IMG/VR virus record: IMGVR_UViG_3300030390_000790 | Location: 1-28,247 of that record | Source of the DNA: a virus | Length of the DNA stretch: 28,247 nt | Strand: one strand, 5' to 3' | Shown: piece by piece, positions 1 to 7,475 of the stretch | Layout of the letters: each line of letters opens with the position of its first letter | How positions within the stretch are numbered: the stretch's first letter is position 1 | Translations under genes and position numbers: made by a program | The notes under the pieces: generated by a model | What the model saw: the letters and a program-made list of their open reading frames with translations, nothing else | Database searches by the model: none | Told to the model about the DNA's origin: nothing

Positions 1-101
1 TTGATTATAAAAAAATTGACACGCTTAAAGACGTTGATCTTGAGCAGTATCGAAAACCCGCATCAACTTACCAAAAAATTTCATACGAAAAGGAAATCTA
101 A
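1..101 (+). CDS. C-terminal end of an upstream gene (partial)
   Basis: One frame is open from base 3 to a TAA stop at 99-101, whose last base lies directly before the ssb start codon. The 32 visible residues are hydrophilic and Lys/Asp-rich (DYKKIDTLKDVDLEQYRK...) and end in YEKEI. The abutting stop and start matches the tight spacing used throughout this genome, which supports a real gene that begins outside the window. Its position before ssb suggests a replication or recombination role, but the fragment shows no recognisable motif. A 33-codon open stretch could also arise by chance. Confidence 0.55.
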   Translation, partial: DYKKIDTLKDVDLEQYRKPASTYQKISYEKEI

Positions 102-464
102 ATGACCGCAATGATTACAGTAACAGGCAATGTTGGGCGAATCGACGTAAAAGAATTGACAGACGGCAACAAAGTCGTGAATTTCGGGGTAGCCAGCAAT
201 CAAAAACGCAAAGACAAAGAGACAACGACTTGGGTAAATTGCGTAGCTTTTTCCCAACTTGCAGGAATGTTAGAGCAGCATTTGCGGCAGGGAGCAAAAG
301 TCCTAGTCATTGGAGATATGAAAAACCGAAGCTGGGAGAAAGACGGTGTGACTAATTATCGGACAGAATGCACAGTTAATCAGTTTGAGTTTTTATCTCC
401 GAAATCTGAAGAATCTAGCAAATTTGAAAATAAAGATTTTCAAGATGACGAAATGCCGTTTTGA
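102..464 (+). CDS. ssb: Single-stranded DNA-binding protein
   Basis: This 120-residue protein has the OB-fold pattern of bacterial SSB. It opens with an ITVTGNVGR strand (residues 5-13), followed by NFGVASNQ, then WVNCVAFSQLAGML (about 44-57) and the AKVLVIGDM strand (about 65-73). The C-terminal tail is acidic and ends in DDEMPF, the tip that recruits partner proteins in the SSB family. At 120 residues it is short, as phage SSBs often are, because the linker is reduced. It would coat single-stranded DNA during phage replication. The ATG at 102 has an AAGGAAA ribosome site just upstream; a second ATG three codons later is possible. The stop overlaps the TTG start of the next gene by four bases. 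Confidence 0.93.
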   Translation: MTAMITVTGNVGRIDVKELTDGNKVVNFGVASNQKRKDKETTTWVNCVAFSQLAGMLEQHLRQGAKVLVIGDMKNRSWEKDGVTNYRTECTVNQFEFLSPKSEESSKFENKDFQDDEMPF

Positions 465-640
465 TAGTTACTTTGTATTTGTTCACTGCGCTTGGAATAT
501 TTACTTGGGATCATTACTCGTCATTTATTGAGTGTAATAAGATTAAATCAGAGTTGTTTATTTTTCTAAAAGACCACGGCAATTCTGACGATCTTTTTTC
601 TATTGAATGTATTAATCTGCACAATAAAGAGGAGAAATAA
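461..640 (+). CDS. Small putative membrane protein, TTG start
   Basis: A 59-codon frame starts at TTG 461, overlapping the ssb stop as TTGA, and ends with TAA at 638-640, which overlaps the next ATG. The frame is closed by a TGA at 446-448, and no ATG or GTG lies between that stop and the TTG. The first roughly 17 residues are hydrophobic (IVTLYLFTALGIFTW) and suit one membrane segment or a signal anchor. The rest is polar, with Cys in the ECNK and IECIN segments and a charged HNKEEK end. There is no clear Shine-Dalgarno, so translation probably depends on coupling to ssb. No family was recognised. The overlaps on both sides are the main evidence that the gene is real. Confidence 0.6.
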   Translation: MIVTLYLFTALGIFTWDHYSSFIECNKIKSELFIFLKDHGNSDDLFSIECINLHNKEEK

Positions 641-807
641 TGCACCACTCTGTCAAAAAAGCTGACTGCACACCAGAGGAATGGCAAAAAGTATCCGCTA
701 TTCGCAGGGAGCAACAATATACCAGTCATCGTCATTTAGGGGACGAGGCTAATTTTTGGCTCCAAAAGCCGTGGGGCAAAGTTAAGAACCGCCCTTCCGA
801 AGACTAA
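640..807 (+). CDS. Small hypothetical protein (55 aa)
   Basis: The ATG at 640 overlaps the preceding TAA as TAATG and is preceded by a strong GAGGAG ribosome site at about 629-634. The 55-residue product is hydrophilic and basic, with three tryptophans and a histidine-rich middle (TSHRHLGDEANFW), and ends in KNRPSED. The amino-terminal TPEEWQKVSAIRREQQ segment looks helical. The strong ribosome site and coupled start make it very likely to be expressed. It lies in the early plus-strand block after ssb, so a small regulatory or host-takeover role is conceivable, but no motif supports one. Confidence 0.65.
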   Translation: MHHSVKKADCTPEEWQKVSAIRREQQYTSHRHLGDEANFWLQKPWGKVKNRPSED

Positions 808-819
808 TAAATTGAAGAA

Positions 820-835
820 TGTTTCATGTGAAACA
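820..835. promoter_or_regulatory. parS-like palindrome TGTTTCATGTGAAACA
   Basis: The 16-base site has perfect seven-base arms (TGTTTCA and TGAAACA) around a TG centre. It differs from the chromosomal ParB site TGTTTCACGTGAAACA at one central base. It lies in the 31-base gap between two small genes and ends three bases before the GTG start of the next gene, where a ribosome site would be expected. It could be a ParB-binding site, an operator for another dimeric regulator, or a small RNA hairpin that controls translation of the next gene. The resemblance is seen in the sequence; any ParB role is inference. Confidence 0.45.
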
Positions 836-838
836 TAA

Positions 839-1027
839 GTGATTAACAGATTATTATCTTGGTTTAAAAAAGACCCTGTATTCGTTTTACGAGACGAAGA
901 GATTTCTGATCCGTGGAAGGTAGAACTGCGAGATGCGTTAAACGCTAAAGACTCAAATAAAGCGGCTAATCTGATGCTGCTTGCTGAAGAAAAGCGAATA
1001 GCTGACGAATCTAGGCAGATACATTAG
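839..1027 (+). CDS. Small hypothetical protein (62 aa), GTG start
   Basis: The frame is closed immediately upstream by TAA at 836-838, so GTG 839 is the first usable start. No Shine-Dalgarno is visible because the parS-like palindrome fills that position. The product begins with an amphipathic basic segment (INRLLSWFKKDPVFVL), followed by charged helical sequence (EISDPWKVELRDALN, then AANLMLLAEEKRIADES). It is probably all alpha-helical and soluble. Its TAG stop overlaps the stop of the converging minus-strand gene by four bases (TTAG), marking the boundary between the early plus block and the late minus block. No family was recognised. The absence of a ribosome site keeps this call moderate. 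Confidence 0.55.
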   Translation: MINRLLSWFKKDPVFVLRDEEISDPWKVELRDALNAKDSNKAANLMLLAEEKRIADESRQIH

Positions 1028-3054
1028 GGGGCCATAGTTTGTTGTGCTGGCTGTTGTGCTGTTTGCCGCTTAGCGGCCCTTATAACTGATTCTTCAACGC
1101 CCCCCATAGGGTCGAGCAATCTAGCGTCTCTGCGTCGAGCAGAATAAGCCTCACCAACATCTTTAATATATTCCCCTAATAGCGGGAACTTAGTTATTAG
1201 TGGTGATCTAACTAGAGCTGTCAAAGCAAAGCTAGATGGGCCACGCCCAGAGCTTACCGCTTGATCTGGCGTTCTAATTGTCCCGATTTTGATCACATCA
1301 GTAATTAGTTTTCGTTCTTCTGCTGTAAACATTTGTTTGTACAAACCGCGCTGATCAAGTTTACCTACAGCGGTTCCCAATTTTACAGGATTAAATTCTG
1401 GCTCGCCGCCGCGAAGCGTTCTTTTGTTAAGTGACCCATCTAACAAATCTCTAAGGATATACGACTTAAAATTGTTAAACGATTGCCGTCCTTTTTGACC
1501 ACCGTTTTCTGACAACAAAAACTCTTTAACTTGTTTGAAACTTTCTTTGTCTGCGGATAGCAGTCTTTCTACCAATTTGTCCTCTGGAATCTTATTGTCA
1601 ATAATATTTCTTAACAATTCGCGTTTCCCAATGTCTCTCTTGTCCCTTTTATCTCGACTCATTACGTCTTCAAAAATTGATTTTTCTGCTCTTGCTTCTG
1701 CAAAAATATCTTTTCCAACAGCTCTTTCAACATCTTCATCTAACGCATTTTTTAACACTCGTATGAAGTTCCTTTGCTGCCCTCCTTCTGGCCCAGGCTT
1801 TGATGCCCCGCTTATTTGATTTAGTAATTTTCTAATATTTTCAGCTTCTCCTACTGAAAGCCTTTTATTAGCAATAACCATTTTTCCATTTTTGTTTTCT
1901 ATAATTACGCCTTGGTCTTCAAGAATGTTCTCAACGCGAGAAACTATCCCCCCAAGGTTCAAATCTGATTTTTTGTTAGAAATAACCGTTTGAGCAATAT
2001 TACCAGCAATTACTGGCCTGCCTTCTATCCCCGCTTGCTCTCGCGCCGCTCGGTAAGCATTATCAACTGCTAAATCAGACTTTTTAGTAAAATCATCAAT
2101 AGACTCAAATATTCGAGAGCCTATAACGTCCCTAGTCATAACTTGCCCGCCTACGTTATCATCAAGACGGTCTGCTTGGGTTTCTATAACTTTCCTAATT
2201 TGACGCTCTTGCGCCGCTACTGCGTCAACAACGCCGCCGCCGTCCGCACCTTGTTCTTTTATTGCTTCTCTTAGCTCTCTTTGATCCGATACATTGCGAG
2301 TTACATCTGGCCTCGTAGGCTCAACCCCGTAAGCCCTAAAAAGGTTATAACGCTCTGCCTGTTCTGGCGTTAACAAACTACTTACCTGTGGCTCAAGGTT
2401 ATTCTGCGAAATGGCCCTCATAGCATCTTGTGTAAGGCTGCCGTCAGACGCAAACACTTGAATATTTGGACTCTTTTTTGAAACTAGACTTTTTATTCTA
2501 GTTTTTGCTTTGTTTGCTATGATGGGGGCAGCTACCTGAGAGCCTCTGATACCAGACCTTATCGCTCCGGTTTCAGCCGCTAACAAAGGAATAACTGGCA
2601 GAGCCTCGGTTGCTTTAGCAATTGTCTCGATGTACTCCTGACCAGCTTCGCCTCTTGGCTCATAGGTAAACTGCCCTGCTCTTTCAAATGCAGTACGTTG
2701 AGCGTCATTAGCTCCCTCTGTCGTTCCAAATTTGCCTTCAGCAATAGATTCGCCAATACCCTCTATTGTTCCACCGATCATTCCAAGTGCGCCTCCAGTT
2801 GCTCCGGTTAGGGTTGTCAATGCAGCCTCTCCAACACCAGCCGCCATATCCCCAAAAGAACGATCCTCTGGCTTTTTAGGCGTTAAGTATGGGTCAGAAA
2901 GAATGCCATCTTCTTCTGTGTACAGACCATATTCAAACTCATCTGAGCCATCGCCTTGGCGGTTCTTTACCCTAGCTAATCTTCTTTGAAAAGCTGACGT
3001 TGATTGTTGTTTATTTTGTTCAATACGTTTAAGGCGATCTGAAAAAGCACTCAT
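1024..3054 (-). CDS. Putative DNA ejection protein (P22 gp16 position)
   Basis: This 676-residue protein is the last gene of the morphogenesis operon. The amino end is charged. A Gly/Ala-rich, weakly hydrophobic stretch follows at about 68-107 (MAAGVGEAALTTLTGATGG) and another at about 147-170 (EALPVIPLLAAETGAI), and both could insert into or cross membranes. The rest is long, charged, helix-prone sequence with many Arg, Glu and Lys. In P22 the last of three ejection proteins, gp16 (about 609 residues), occupies the same place after gp7 and gp20, and a long helical protein with amphipathic segments fits that role. The assignment rests on synteny and composition, not on a signature motif. The start overlaps the previous stop as ATGA. 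Confidence 0.6.
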   Translation of the reverse strand: MSAFSDRLKRIEQNKQQSTSAFQRRLARVKNRQGDGSDEFEYGLYTEEDGILSDPYLTPKKPEDRSFGDMAAGVGEAALTTLTGATGGALGMIGGTIEGIGESIAEGKFGTTEGANDAQRTAFERAGQFTYEPRGEAGQEYIETIAKATEALPVIPLLAAETGAIRSGIRGSQVAAPIIANKAKTRIKSLVSKKSPNIQVFASDGSLTQDAMRAISQNNLEPQVSSLLTPEQAERYNLFRAYGVEPTRPDVTRNVSDQRELREAIKEQGADGGGVVDAVAAQERQIRKVIETQADRLDDNVGGQVMTRDVIGSRIFESIDDFTKKSDLAVDNAYRAAREQAGIEGRPVIAGNIAQTVISNKKSDLNLGGIVSRVENILEDQGVIIENKNGKMVIANKRLSVGEAENIRKLLNQISGASKPGPEGGQQRNFIRVLKNALDEDVERAVGKDIFAEARAEKSIFEDVMSRDKRDKRDIGKRELLRNIIDNKIPEDKLVERLLSADKESFKQVKEFLLSENGGQKGRQSFNNFKSYILRDLLDGSLNKRTLRGGEPEFNPVKLGTAVGKLDQRGLYKQMFTAEERKLITDVIKIGTIRTPDQAVSSGRGPSSFALTALVRSPLITKFPLLGEYIKDVGEAYSARRRDARLLDPMGGVEESVIRAAKRQTAQQPAQQTMAP

Positions 3055-4592
3055 AGTGAATTCCTTAATTCCTCTATAGTAACTATCCCATCTTTAATAG
3101 CTTGGGCGGCTTCTTTTCTTTCTTCTTCTGGCAAAAAATCTAAGTTAGGCGCAGAGGTAAATTGCTTCGTATTCAATTCCGTAGCCTCTGATTCTAACGC
3201 TTCTTGCTCCTTAATGTATTTTTTAAGCAAACGCACGTTTGTCCTTTCATCTTTTCCAATACCAAAAACTGCCTTCTTTGCGCCCTCGACATCTTCATTG
3301 GTCGGCCTCACTTCACCCATCGCTTTAAGCATTTGTCGCGCTGCCACTTCCGCAAAAGCGTCAAGTTCTTCGTCAAATTGTCCTTGCGAAGTGTAAGCAC
3401 CAGGGATATAACTTGCCGCCGCCCTTCCTGCTCCACTGTCTACCTCATCGAGATTAAAATATTCTAAATCTTTTGTTTCTCCTTTAAATGCGCCTAAAAA
3501 CCTTTTTGCTTGTTCTAACGAAGATTTTCTTGACGCGCCGCCTTCTTGTAAATCAAGTCTGCGTTTAGCGTTTTTTTTAATTTCTTCTTTTTCTATAAAC
3601 GTAGGCTCAACAACTTCGCCTTTTGTTTTTTTGACTCTAGCTTTAGTATCTAGGCTTTTAAATCTTTCATTTGTTGTATTTCGGTTTCGATACTCATCCC
3701 GCTCATCTGGCGTTAAATACTCTAGCAACTCTAAATCCAACTGTCTTGCTGGCCGATTAGCCTGCTCTCTTGCCTGTCGTCTTTGTTCTGGAGTTGCCAG
3801 TGTCGTTCCTGCCCTACCGTCAACGCTCACATTATTAGGCAAAAAGTCGTTTATCATTTGCTCTTCTTGCGTTAACACTTTTGGAGCAGCCCCAAATCTA
3901 TTTGTTCCAGTATTAACCGTTGGAGAAACATTACTAGACGACGACTGCTCCACGTTCTGCACTGAAGCGGTTGGCATCCCAAGACCAGTAGTTATAGTTT
4001 GCCCAATCTGCGTACCGCTGTTTGGATCAATAAACCTGACTGTAGGGTTTCCTGCGGCATCAGTAACAGTCTCTTGAAGTAATATACTGCCATCACCCAT
4101 TTCAACTCTGTTTAATGCAGTTTTACTTTTTGGCCCAACTCCACTCATGTCAAAGTAATCAATCTTTTCCTTTGGCATCTTAAAGTTCATGCGTTCTCTA
4201 GCTTTTTGTAATTCTGCTTGGTTGCTAGGTACAGGAGGCGCACTGCCATAGGCTTTTGCTCCAGCAAATGTTGGATTCGCCATTTCTTGTTCAGCTATAG
4301 ACTTTTCAGCTATACGTTCCTGTCTGCCCAAGCGACCCTTGTTGATCATGCCGCCTAACAGATTGCCAATTTGACCGCCTAAATCACCGTAAACATCTTT
4401 ACCTTCAAAGCCTGGTATAACTTGCGGCCCTTCTCTAGTCATTACTGTGCGCCGACCAAACCTATCTTCCATGTAAGGTATGCTCGTCGTTGTGCCGTCA
4501 GCGTTAACTACATCCTGCATTCCTTTTTTGGGCGCATTCAACTGTTTGCCAGCGTTGGCGATTTGCATTATTTCGTCTAGTCTGTTCGCCAT
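3051..4592 (-). CDS. Putative DNA ejection protein (P22 gp20 position)
   Basis: The product has 513 residues and is hydrophilic, with low-complexity stretches and no membrane segment. A Gly-rich part at about 65-90 (YGDLGGQIGNLLGGMINKG) is followed by a Ser/Asn/Thr-rich section near 210-230, and then by long charged helices (for example GEVVEPTFIEKEEIKK). Gene order matches P22, where gp20 (about 471 residues) lies between gp7 and gp16 and is packaged for ejection into the host. The ATG at 4592 has an AGGA site and starts one base after the upstream gene. The stop overlaps the next ATG as ATGA. Homology to gp20 was not established from sequence. The alternative is another structural or internal virion protein. 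Confidence 0.55.
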   Translation of the reverse strand: MANRLDEIMQIANAGKQLNAPKKGMQDVVNADGTTTSIPYMEDRFGRRTVMTREGPQVIPGFEGKDVYGDLGGQIGNLLGGMINKGRLGRQERIAEKSIAEQEMANPTFAGAKAYGSAPPVPSNQAELQKARERMNFKMPKEKIDYFDMSGVGPKSKTALNRVEMGDGSILLQETVTDAAGNPTVRFIDPNSGTQIGQTITTGLGMPTASVQNVEQSSSSNVSPTVNTGTNRFGAAPKVLTQEEQMINDFLPNNVSVDGRAGTTLATPEQRRQAREQANRPARQLDLELLEYLTPDERDEYRNRNTTNERFKSLDTKARVKKTKGEVVEPTFIEKEEIKKNAKRRLDLQEGGASRKSSLEQAKRFLGAFKGETKDLEYFNLDEVDSGAGRAAASYIPGAYTSQGQFDEELDAFAEVAARQMLKAMGEVRPTNEDVEGAKKAVFGIGKDERTNVRLLKKYIKEQEALESEATELNTKQFTSAPNLDFLPEEERKEAAQAIKDGIVTIEELRNSL

Positions 4593-4593
4593 T

Positions 4594-7098
4594 TTAAAAT
4601 CCTAATGTTTTTTTAAGAATGTTATAGCCAGTATTAACTAGGCCAGTGTTTCTTTGTCTTTTGTTTAATTGTTCTCCGGCAGATATTCTTCCTAGCTCCT
4701 CGTAGATTGGCCTTCCCTGAGTGGAAAAGGTATCAGTGTTTCCTGTCAGACCTTCCGCGCCAGCTAACCCCATGTCTATCAACGGAGTCATTTGGTTAAA
4801 CAACTGAGTATTTCTGTTCTGAGCGTCTGTATTTGCTAGTACGCTTTGATCAAAGCGTTGACCAATATCTTTTTGTTGGCTGTTGAAACGTGCCAAGTCA
4901 CCTTCTAAGAACATGTCATCTTGACCTGCTTGAACGTCTGAAAGCGTACTTAACAAGTTAAGGTTTCGAGTGTAATCGTCTTGACCCTGCCCCAGTAGCT
5001 GCGAGTAAAACTGCTGGTCTGCTCCAAGCTGCGAGGCGTCTTGAACTCTACCAATGTCTGCTAAGTCTCCTGCGTATTGAGCCGCCGTACCTATGGCTTG
5101 ATTTTGAAGTTCTTGCAACGTGCCGCCAGAGTTTAAGCGGCCTTGAGCTGCTGCGGTTGATTCAATTGCTCTTCTGCCTTCGTCTTGCAAGAATCTTAAT
5201 GTAGGATCTTCGGGGTTAAACGGGTCAATCTGATTAACACTAGTTCTTATAGCATCTGGCGATGCACCGACATCGTAATTTGCCAGTAAATCAGCAACGT
5301 CAATTTGATTTAAGCCACTAGGGTCTACGGTATCAACTGATTGTATCAGCGGTAGAATATCAACTTCTGGCTGGATCTCATATTCATCACCTAGCTGTTG
5401 ATTGACCAAATCCCGCAGTTGATTAATTTGAAAATCAGCGCGGGTATTGTCTTCAATGATGTTGCCTTCAGCATCAGTAATCGGCAGACCTAAGTTTCTA
5501 AAAAGCTGAAACGTGTCTTGCCGTCCCATCAATTCGCGCAAAAACTCTAATTCTTTTGCTTGCGCTTTTTCTTGTGCGTCAACAGCGTATTTTTGAGATA
5601 AATAATCTTGAGCCGCTGCGCCTACAACGTCAGCCGCTTGTGGAATAAAGTTAGTTGTAACAGTGTTAAGAACGTCACCAATGCTAGACGTTGCGTCTGA
5701 CTCCGCATCAGATTCAGAGCTTGACTCGCCTTGCCCAAGTCCAATAGGTGTATTTACAAAAGGAGGGGTTCCAAAAGGGTAATCTGTATCGCGTCTGTCG
5801 CCTAGCAATAAGTCTAGCAAAAATTTTTCAAAGTCCATGCGCTCACCTCCGTCGTCATCTCTTCTGTCATCGTCTGGGTTTGGGTTTGGGTTTGGGTTTG
5901 GGGGGTTGTTATTTATATCTTCTGAGCCTGGAAGTTGACCGTTGTTGTCATTGTTTCCGTTGTTGTCATTGTTTGGATTTTCGTTAGGATTACCATCATT
6001 AGGATTGCCTTCGCTGGGATTACCTTCGTTAGGATTGCCTTCGTTAGGATTGCCTTCGTTAGGATTCTCCTCACTAGGTGGTAATTCACCCTCTCCAATT
6101 GGATCTTCATTTGGGTTTGTGGGGGGAACAAAATCAGGGTTTTCTGGATTTAGCGTTGGATTCTCTTCGTAAAAATCATCAACGCGAACACCAAATATCT
6201 TGAGTACATCGTCAAGTAATTGCGGCTCTGATCTTGCTCTCCATAAATTATCGCCAAAAACAGCACCCAAGATTCCAAGTATGCTTAAATTTAATCCAGC
6301 GTCACTGTCACGCCGGTCTATTAAAACCTTAGTAGCGTCCACATCAATTAGCGGAGAATCAGGAATAAAATCAGTAAATGATGACCCAGGTGGTGGCGGT
6401 GGCGGGTTGTTATCTATCTCACTTTCTGGCGGTAAATTAGAGGCTGGCGGGTTATTCCATGTTGAAGGGTCTTGATAATTAGCATCCCCAGCAACAGTCA
6501 CACCTCCATAATTAGCCCCATCACGCCGCTGTCGCATCGCGTCATAGTCATAAAATTCTTCGTTGCTAAAAACACCGTCACCGTCTGAATCTACCCCGCC
6601 ATCCTTTAATATCTCTGCAAGAGTGTTTTGGCTGTAGTTGTTATTGTTGTTGGGGTTTGTGCCGTATCTACCGTCTGTTGGCCTCCATGCTCCTAACTCT
6701 GCATCGTTTACAACACCATCGTTGTTAGTGTCGCCGCCATCACCGGCTGCAAATACTTTGTTTAGCTCGTTCTCTGTATAAGGCTGACCGCTTTCATTTA
6801 GACCCATCACTGAACGTAATTCAGTGACTGTCAAAGGAATGCCAAAAGTATCAATTAACCCTTGTGCGCCGTCTGACGCTGCTGCCCCTTGTAGGTTTAG
6901 CATTGAGCCAAGCATTGCCAAACCTTGATTTATATCGCCTTCTAAAAAGTAACGCCGAATTCTAATAGTGGGGTCAGGGTTGCCATGTCCGGCCATATCA
7001 CCTTCAAATGGATCTCTGCCCCCAGTATCTGACGGGTATGCAGGAGTATTATTTGCCGCTCGATCTCTTAAATCATTAAGCTGGTCTGCTGTAGCCAT
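4594..7098 (-). CDS. Putative ejection protein (P22 gp7 position) with two EF-hand loops
   Basis: This is an 834-residue mosaic. Residues 123-134 and 170-181 form two complete EF-hand calcium loops, each with acidic or Asn side chains at positions 1, 3 and 5, Gly at 6, a hydrophobic residue at 8 and Glu at 12. A proline run (about 233-238), NEGNP pentapeptide repeats (about 346-375), Asn/Gly and Asn-Pro repeats (to about 409) and an acidic Ser/Asp/Glu patch (about 459-472) follow. The C-terminal 350 residues are helical. They include a segment around AAAQGRLNSGGTLQELQNQ that resembles, from memory, DNA-transfer proteins of short-tailed phages (P22 gp7 class). P22 gp7 is about 229 residues, so the amino-terminal half here is an addition. 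The TGATG junction couples it to the preceding gene. Confidence 0.6.
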   Translation of the reverse strand: MATADQLNDLRDRAANNTPAYPSDTGGRDPFEGDMAGHGNPDPTIRIRRYFLEGDINQGLAMLGSMLNLQGAAASDGAQGLIDTFGIPLTVTELRSVMGLNESGQPYTENELNKVFAAGDGGDTNNDGVVNDAELGAWRPTDGRYGTNPNNNNNYSQNTLAEILKDGGVDSDGDGVFSNEEFYDYDAMRQRRDGANYGGVTVAGDANYQDPSTWNNPPASNLPPESEIDNNPPPPPPGSSFTDFIPDSPLIDVDATKVLIDRRDSDAGLNLSILGILGAVFGDNLWRARSEPQLLDDVLKIFGVRVDDFYEENPTLNPENPDFVPPTNPNEDPIGEGELPPSEENPNEGNPNEGNPNEGNPSEGNPNDGNPNENPNNDNNGNNDNNGQLPGSEDINNNPPNPNPNPNPDDDRRDDDGGERMDFEKFLLDLLLGDRRDTDYPFGTPPFVNTPIGLGQGESSSESDAESDATSSIGDVLNTVTTNFIPQAADVVGAAAQDYLSQKYAVDAQEKAQAKELEFLRELMGRQDTFQLFRNLGLPITDAEGNIIEDNTRADFQINQLRDLVNQQLGDEYEIQPEVDILPLIQSVDTVDPSGLNQIDVADLLANYDVGASPDAIRTSVNQIDPFNPEDPTLRFLQDEGRRAIESTAAAQGRLNSGGTLQELQNQAIGTAAQYAGDLADIGRVQDASQLGADQQFYSQLLGQGQDDYTRNLNLLSTLSDVQAGQDDMFLEGDLARFNSQQKDIGQRFDQSVLANTDAQNRNTQLFNQMTPLIDMGLAGAEGLTGNTDTFSTQGRPIYEELGRISAGEQLNKRQRNTGLVNTGYNILKKTLGF
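5876..5905 (+). repeat. Telomere-like (GGGTTT)4 tract ending in GGGGGG
   Basis: The plus strand reads four GGGTTT units followed by six G, giving five G-tracts with three-base loops. This fits the pattern of a potential G-quadruplex. On the minus strand the tract encodes the Asn-Pro repeat of the gp7-position protein. The G-rich strand is the template strand for that gene. Codon choice for Asn-Pro repeats is enough to explain it, so a structural role is only possible. Confidence 0.8.
5941..6073 (-). repeat. Coding tandem repeats: 15-base units and an 18-base duplication
   Basis: Six 15-base units at 5984-6073 (consensus on the plus strand TTAGGATTGCCTTCG) encode the NEGNP pentapeptide repeat. 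Two identical 16-base copies, GTTGTTGTCATTGTTT, begin at 5941 and 5959 and encode Asn/Asp/Gly-rich sequence. Units at 6029-6043 and 6044-6058 are identical and the others differ at one to four bases. This is typical of slippage expansion followed by drift. The unit length keeps the frame, so copy number can change without breaking the protein. The region acts as a flexible linker between the EF-hand part and the helical C-terminal part. Confidence 0.85.
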
Positions 7099-7475
7099 CA
7101 GATCACCACGTATTCGCCAGAGGCGTCTAAGTAAATTACGCGCAAGACATCGTATCGACTTGCAATGCTTTTAGTCGCACTGCCGTCGATTGTCTCTGCT
7201 CCTTCGGTGTCCACTGTCACTGCTCCTGCTCCCATCCGTTTCACAATAATTTGCTGACCATCTTTTGGGCTGATGTGTAACGACACTGTCACACTGTTGC
7301 CGCTATCAACTTCTACGATTTCTAACGCAGCCGCGCCCGTGGTGGTATACGCTGCTGTCTGCCGACTGTAAAACGGTTTGATGAGATCAAACATATCAAT
7401 AACGACTTGACGCAACGGCTCCACTTCAGCAACCACTTTGATTGCTTTTGGATCTCTCAGTATTCGGGTTGTCAT
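7098..7475 (-). CDS. Small beta-rich putative virion protein (125 aa)
   Basis: The amino half is charged and helical (KVVAEVEPLRQVVIDMFDLI). The carboxy half alternates short beta strands, with IIVKRMGAGAVTVDTEG, ETIDGSAT, then SRYDVLRVIYLD and a final GEYVVI. The pattern of an ETIDG turn followed by a strand and a terminal aromatic-x-VI resembles small beta domains seen in phage tail and head-fibre proteins. It is encoded between the membrane-associated small genes and the ejection proteins, so a minor virion component is likely. It overlaps the upstream gene as ATGA and the downstream gene as TGATG. No named family was assigned. Confidence 0.6.
   Translation of the reverse strand: MTTRILRDPKAIKVVAEVEPLRQVVIDMFDLIKPFYSRQTAAYTTTGAAALEIVEVDSGNSVTVSLHISPKDGQQIIVKRMGAGAVTVDTEGAETIDGSATKSIASRYDVLRVIYLDASGEYVVI

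Noticed and set aside
16-21. Perfect -35 hexamer TTGACA near the left edge on the plus strand
   Set aside because: No acceptable -10 lies 16-18 bases downstream, and the position is inside an open frame that runs into ssb.
5748-6475. Plus-strand open frames opposite the gp7-position gene, with Leu/Gly or Ser/Pro repeats
   Set aside because: They are antisense shadows of the Asn/Pro/Glu repeat coding sequence and have no ribosome sites or family features.
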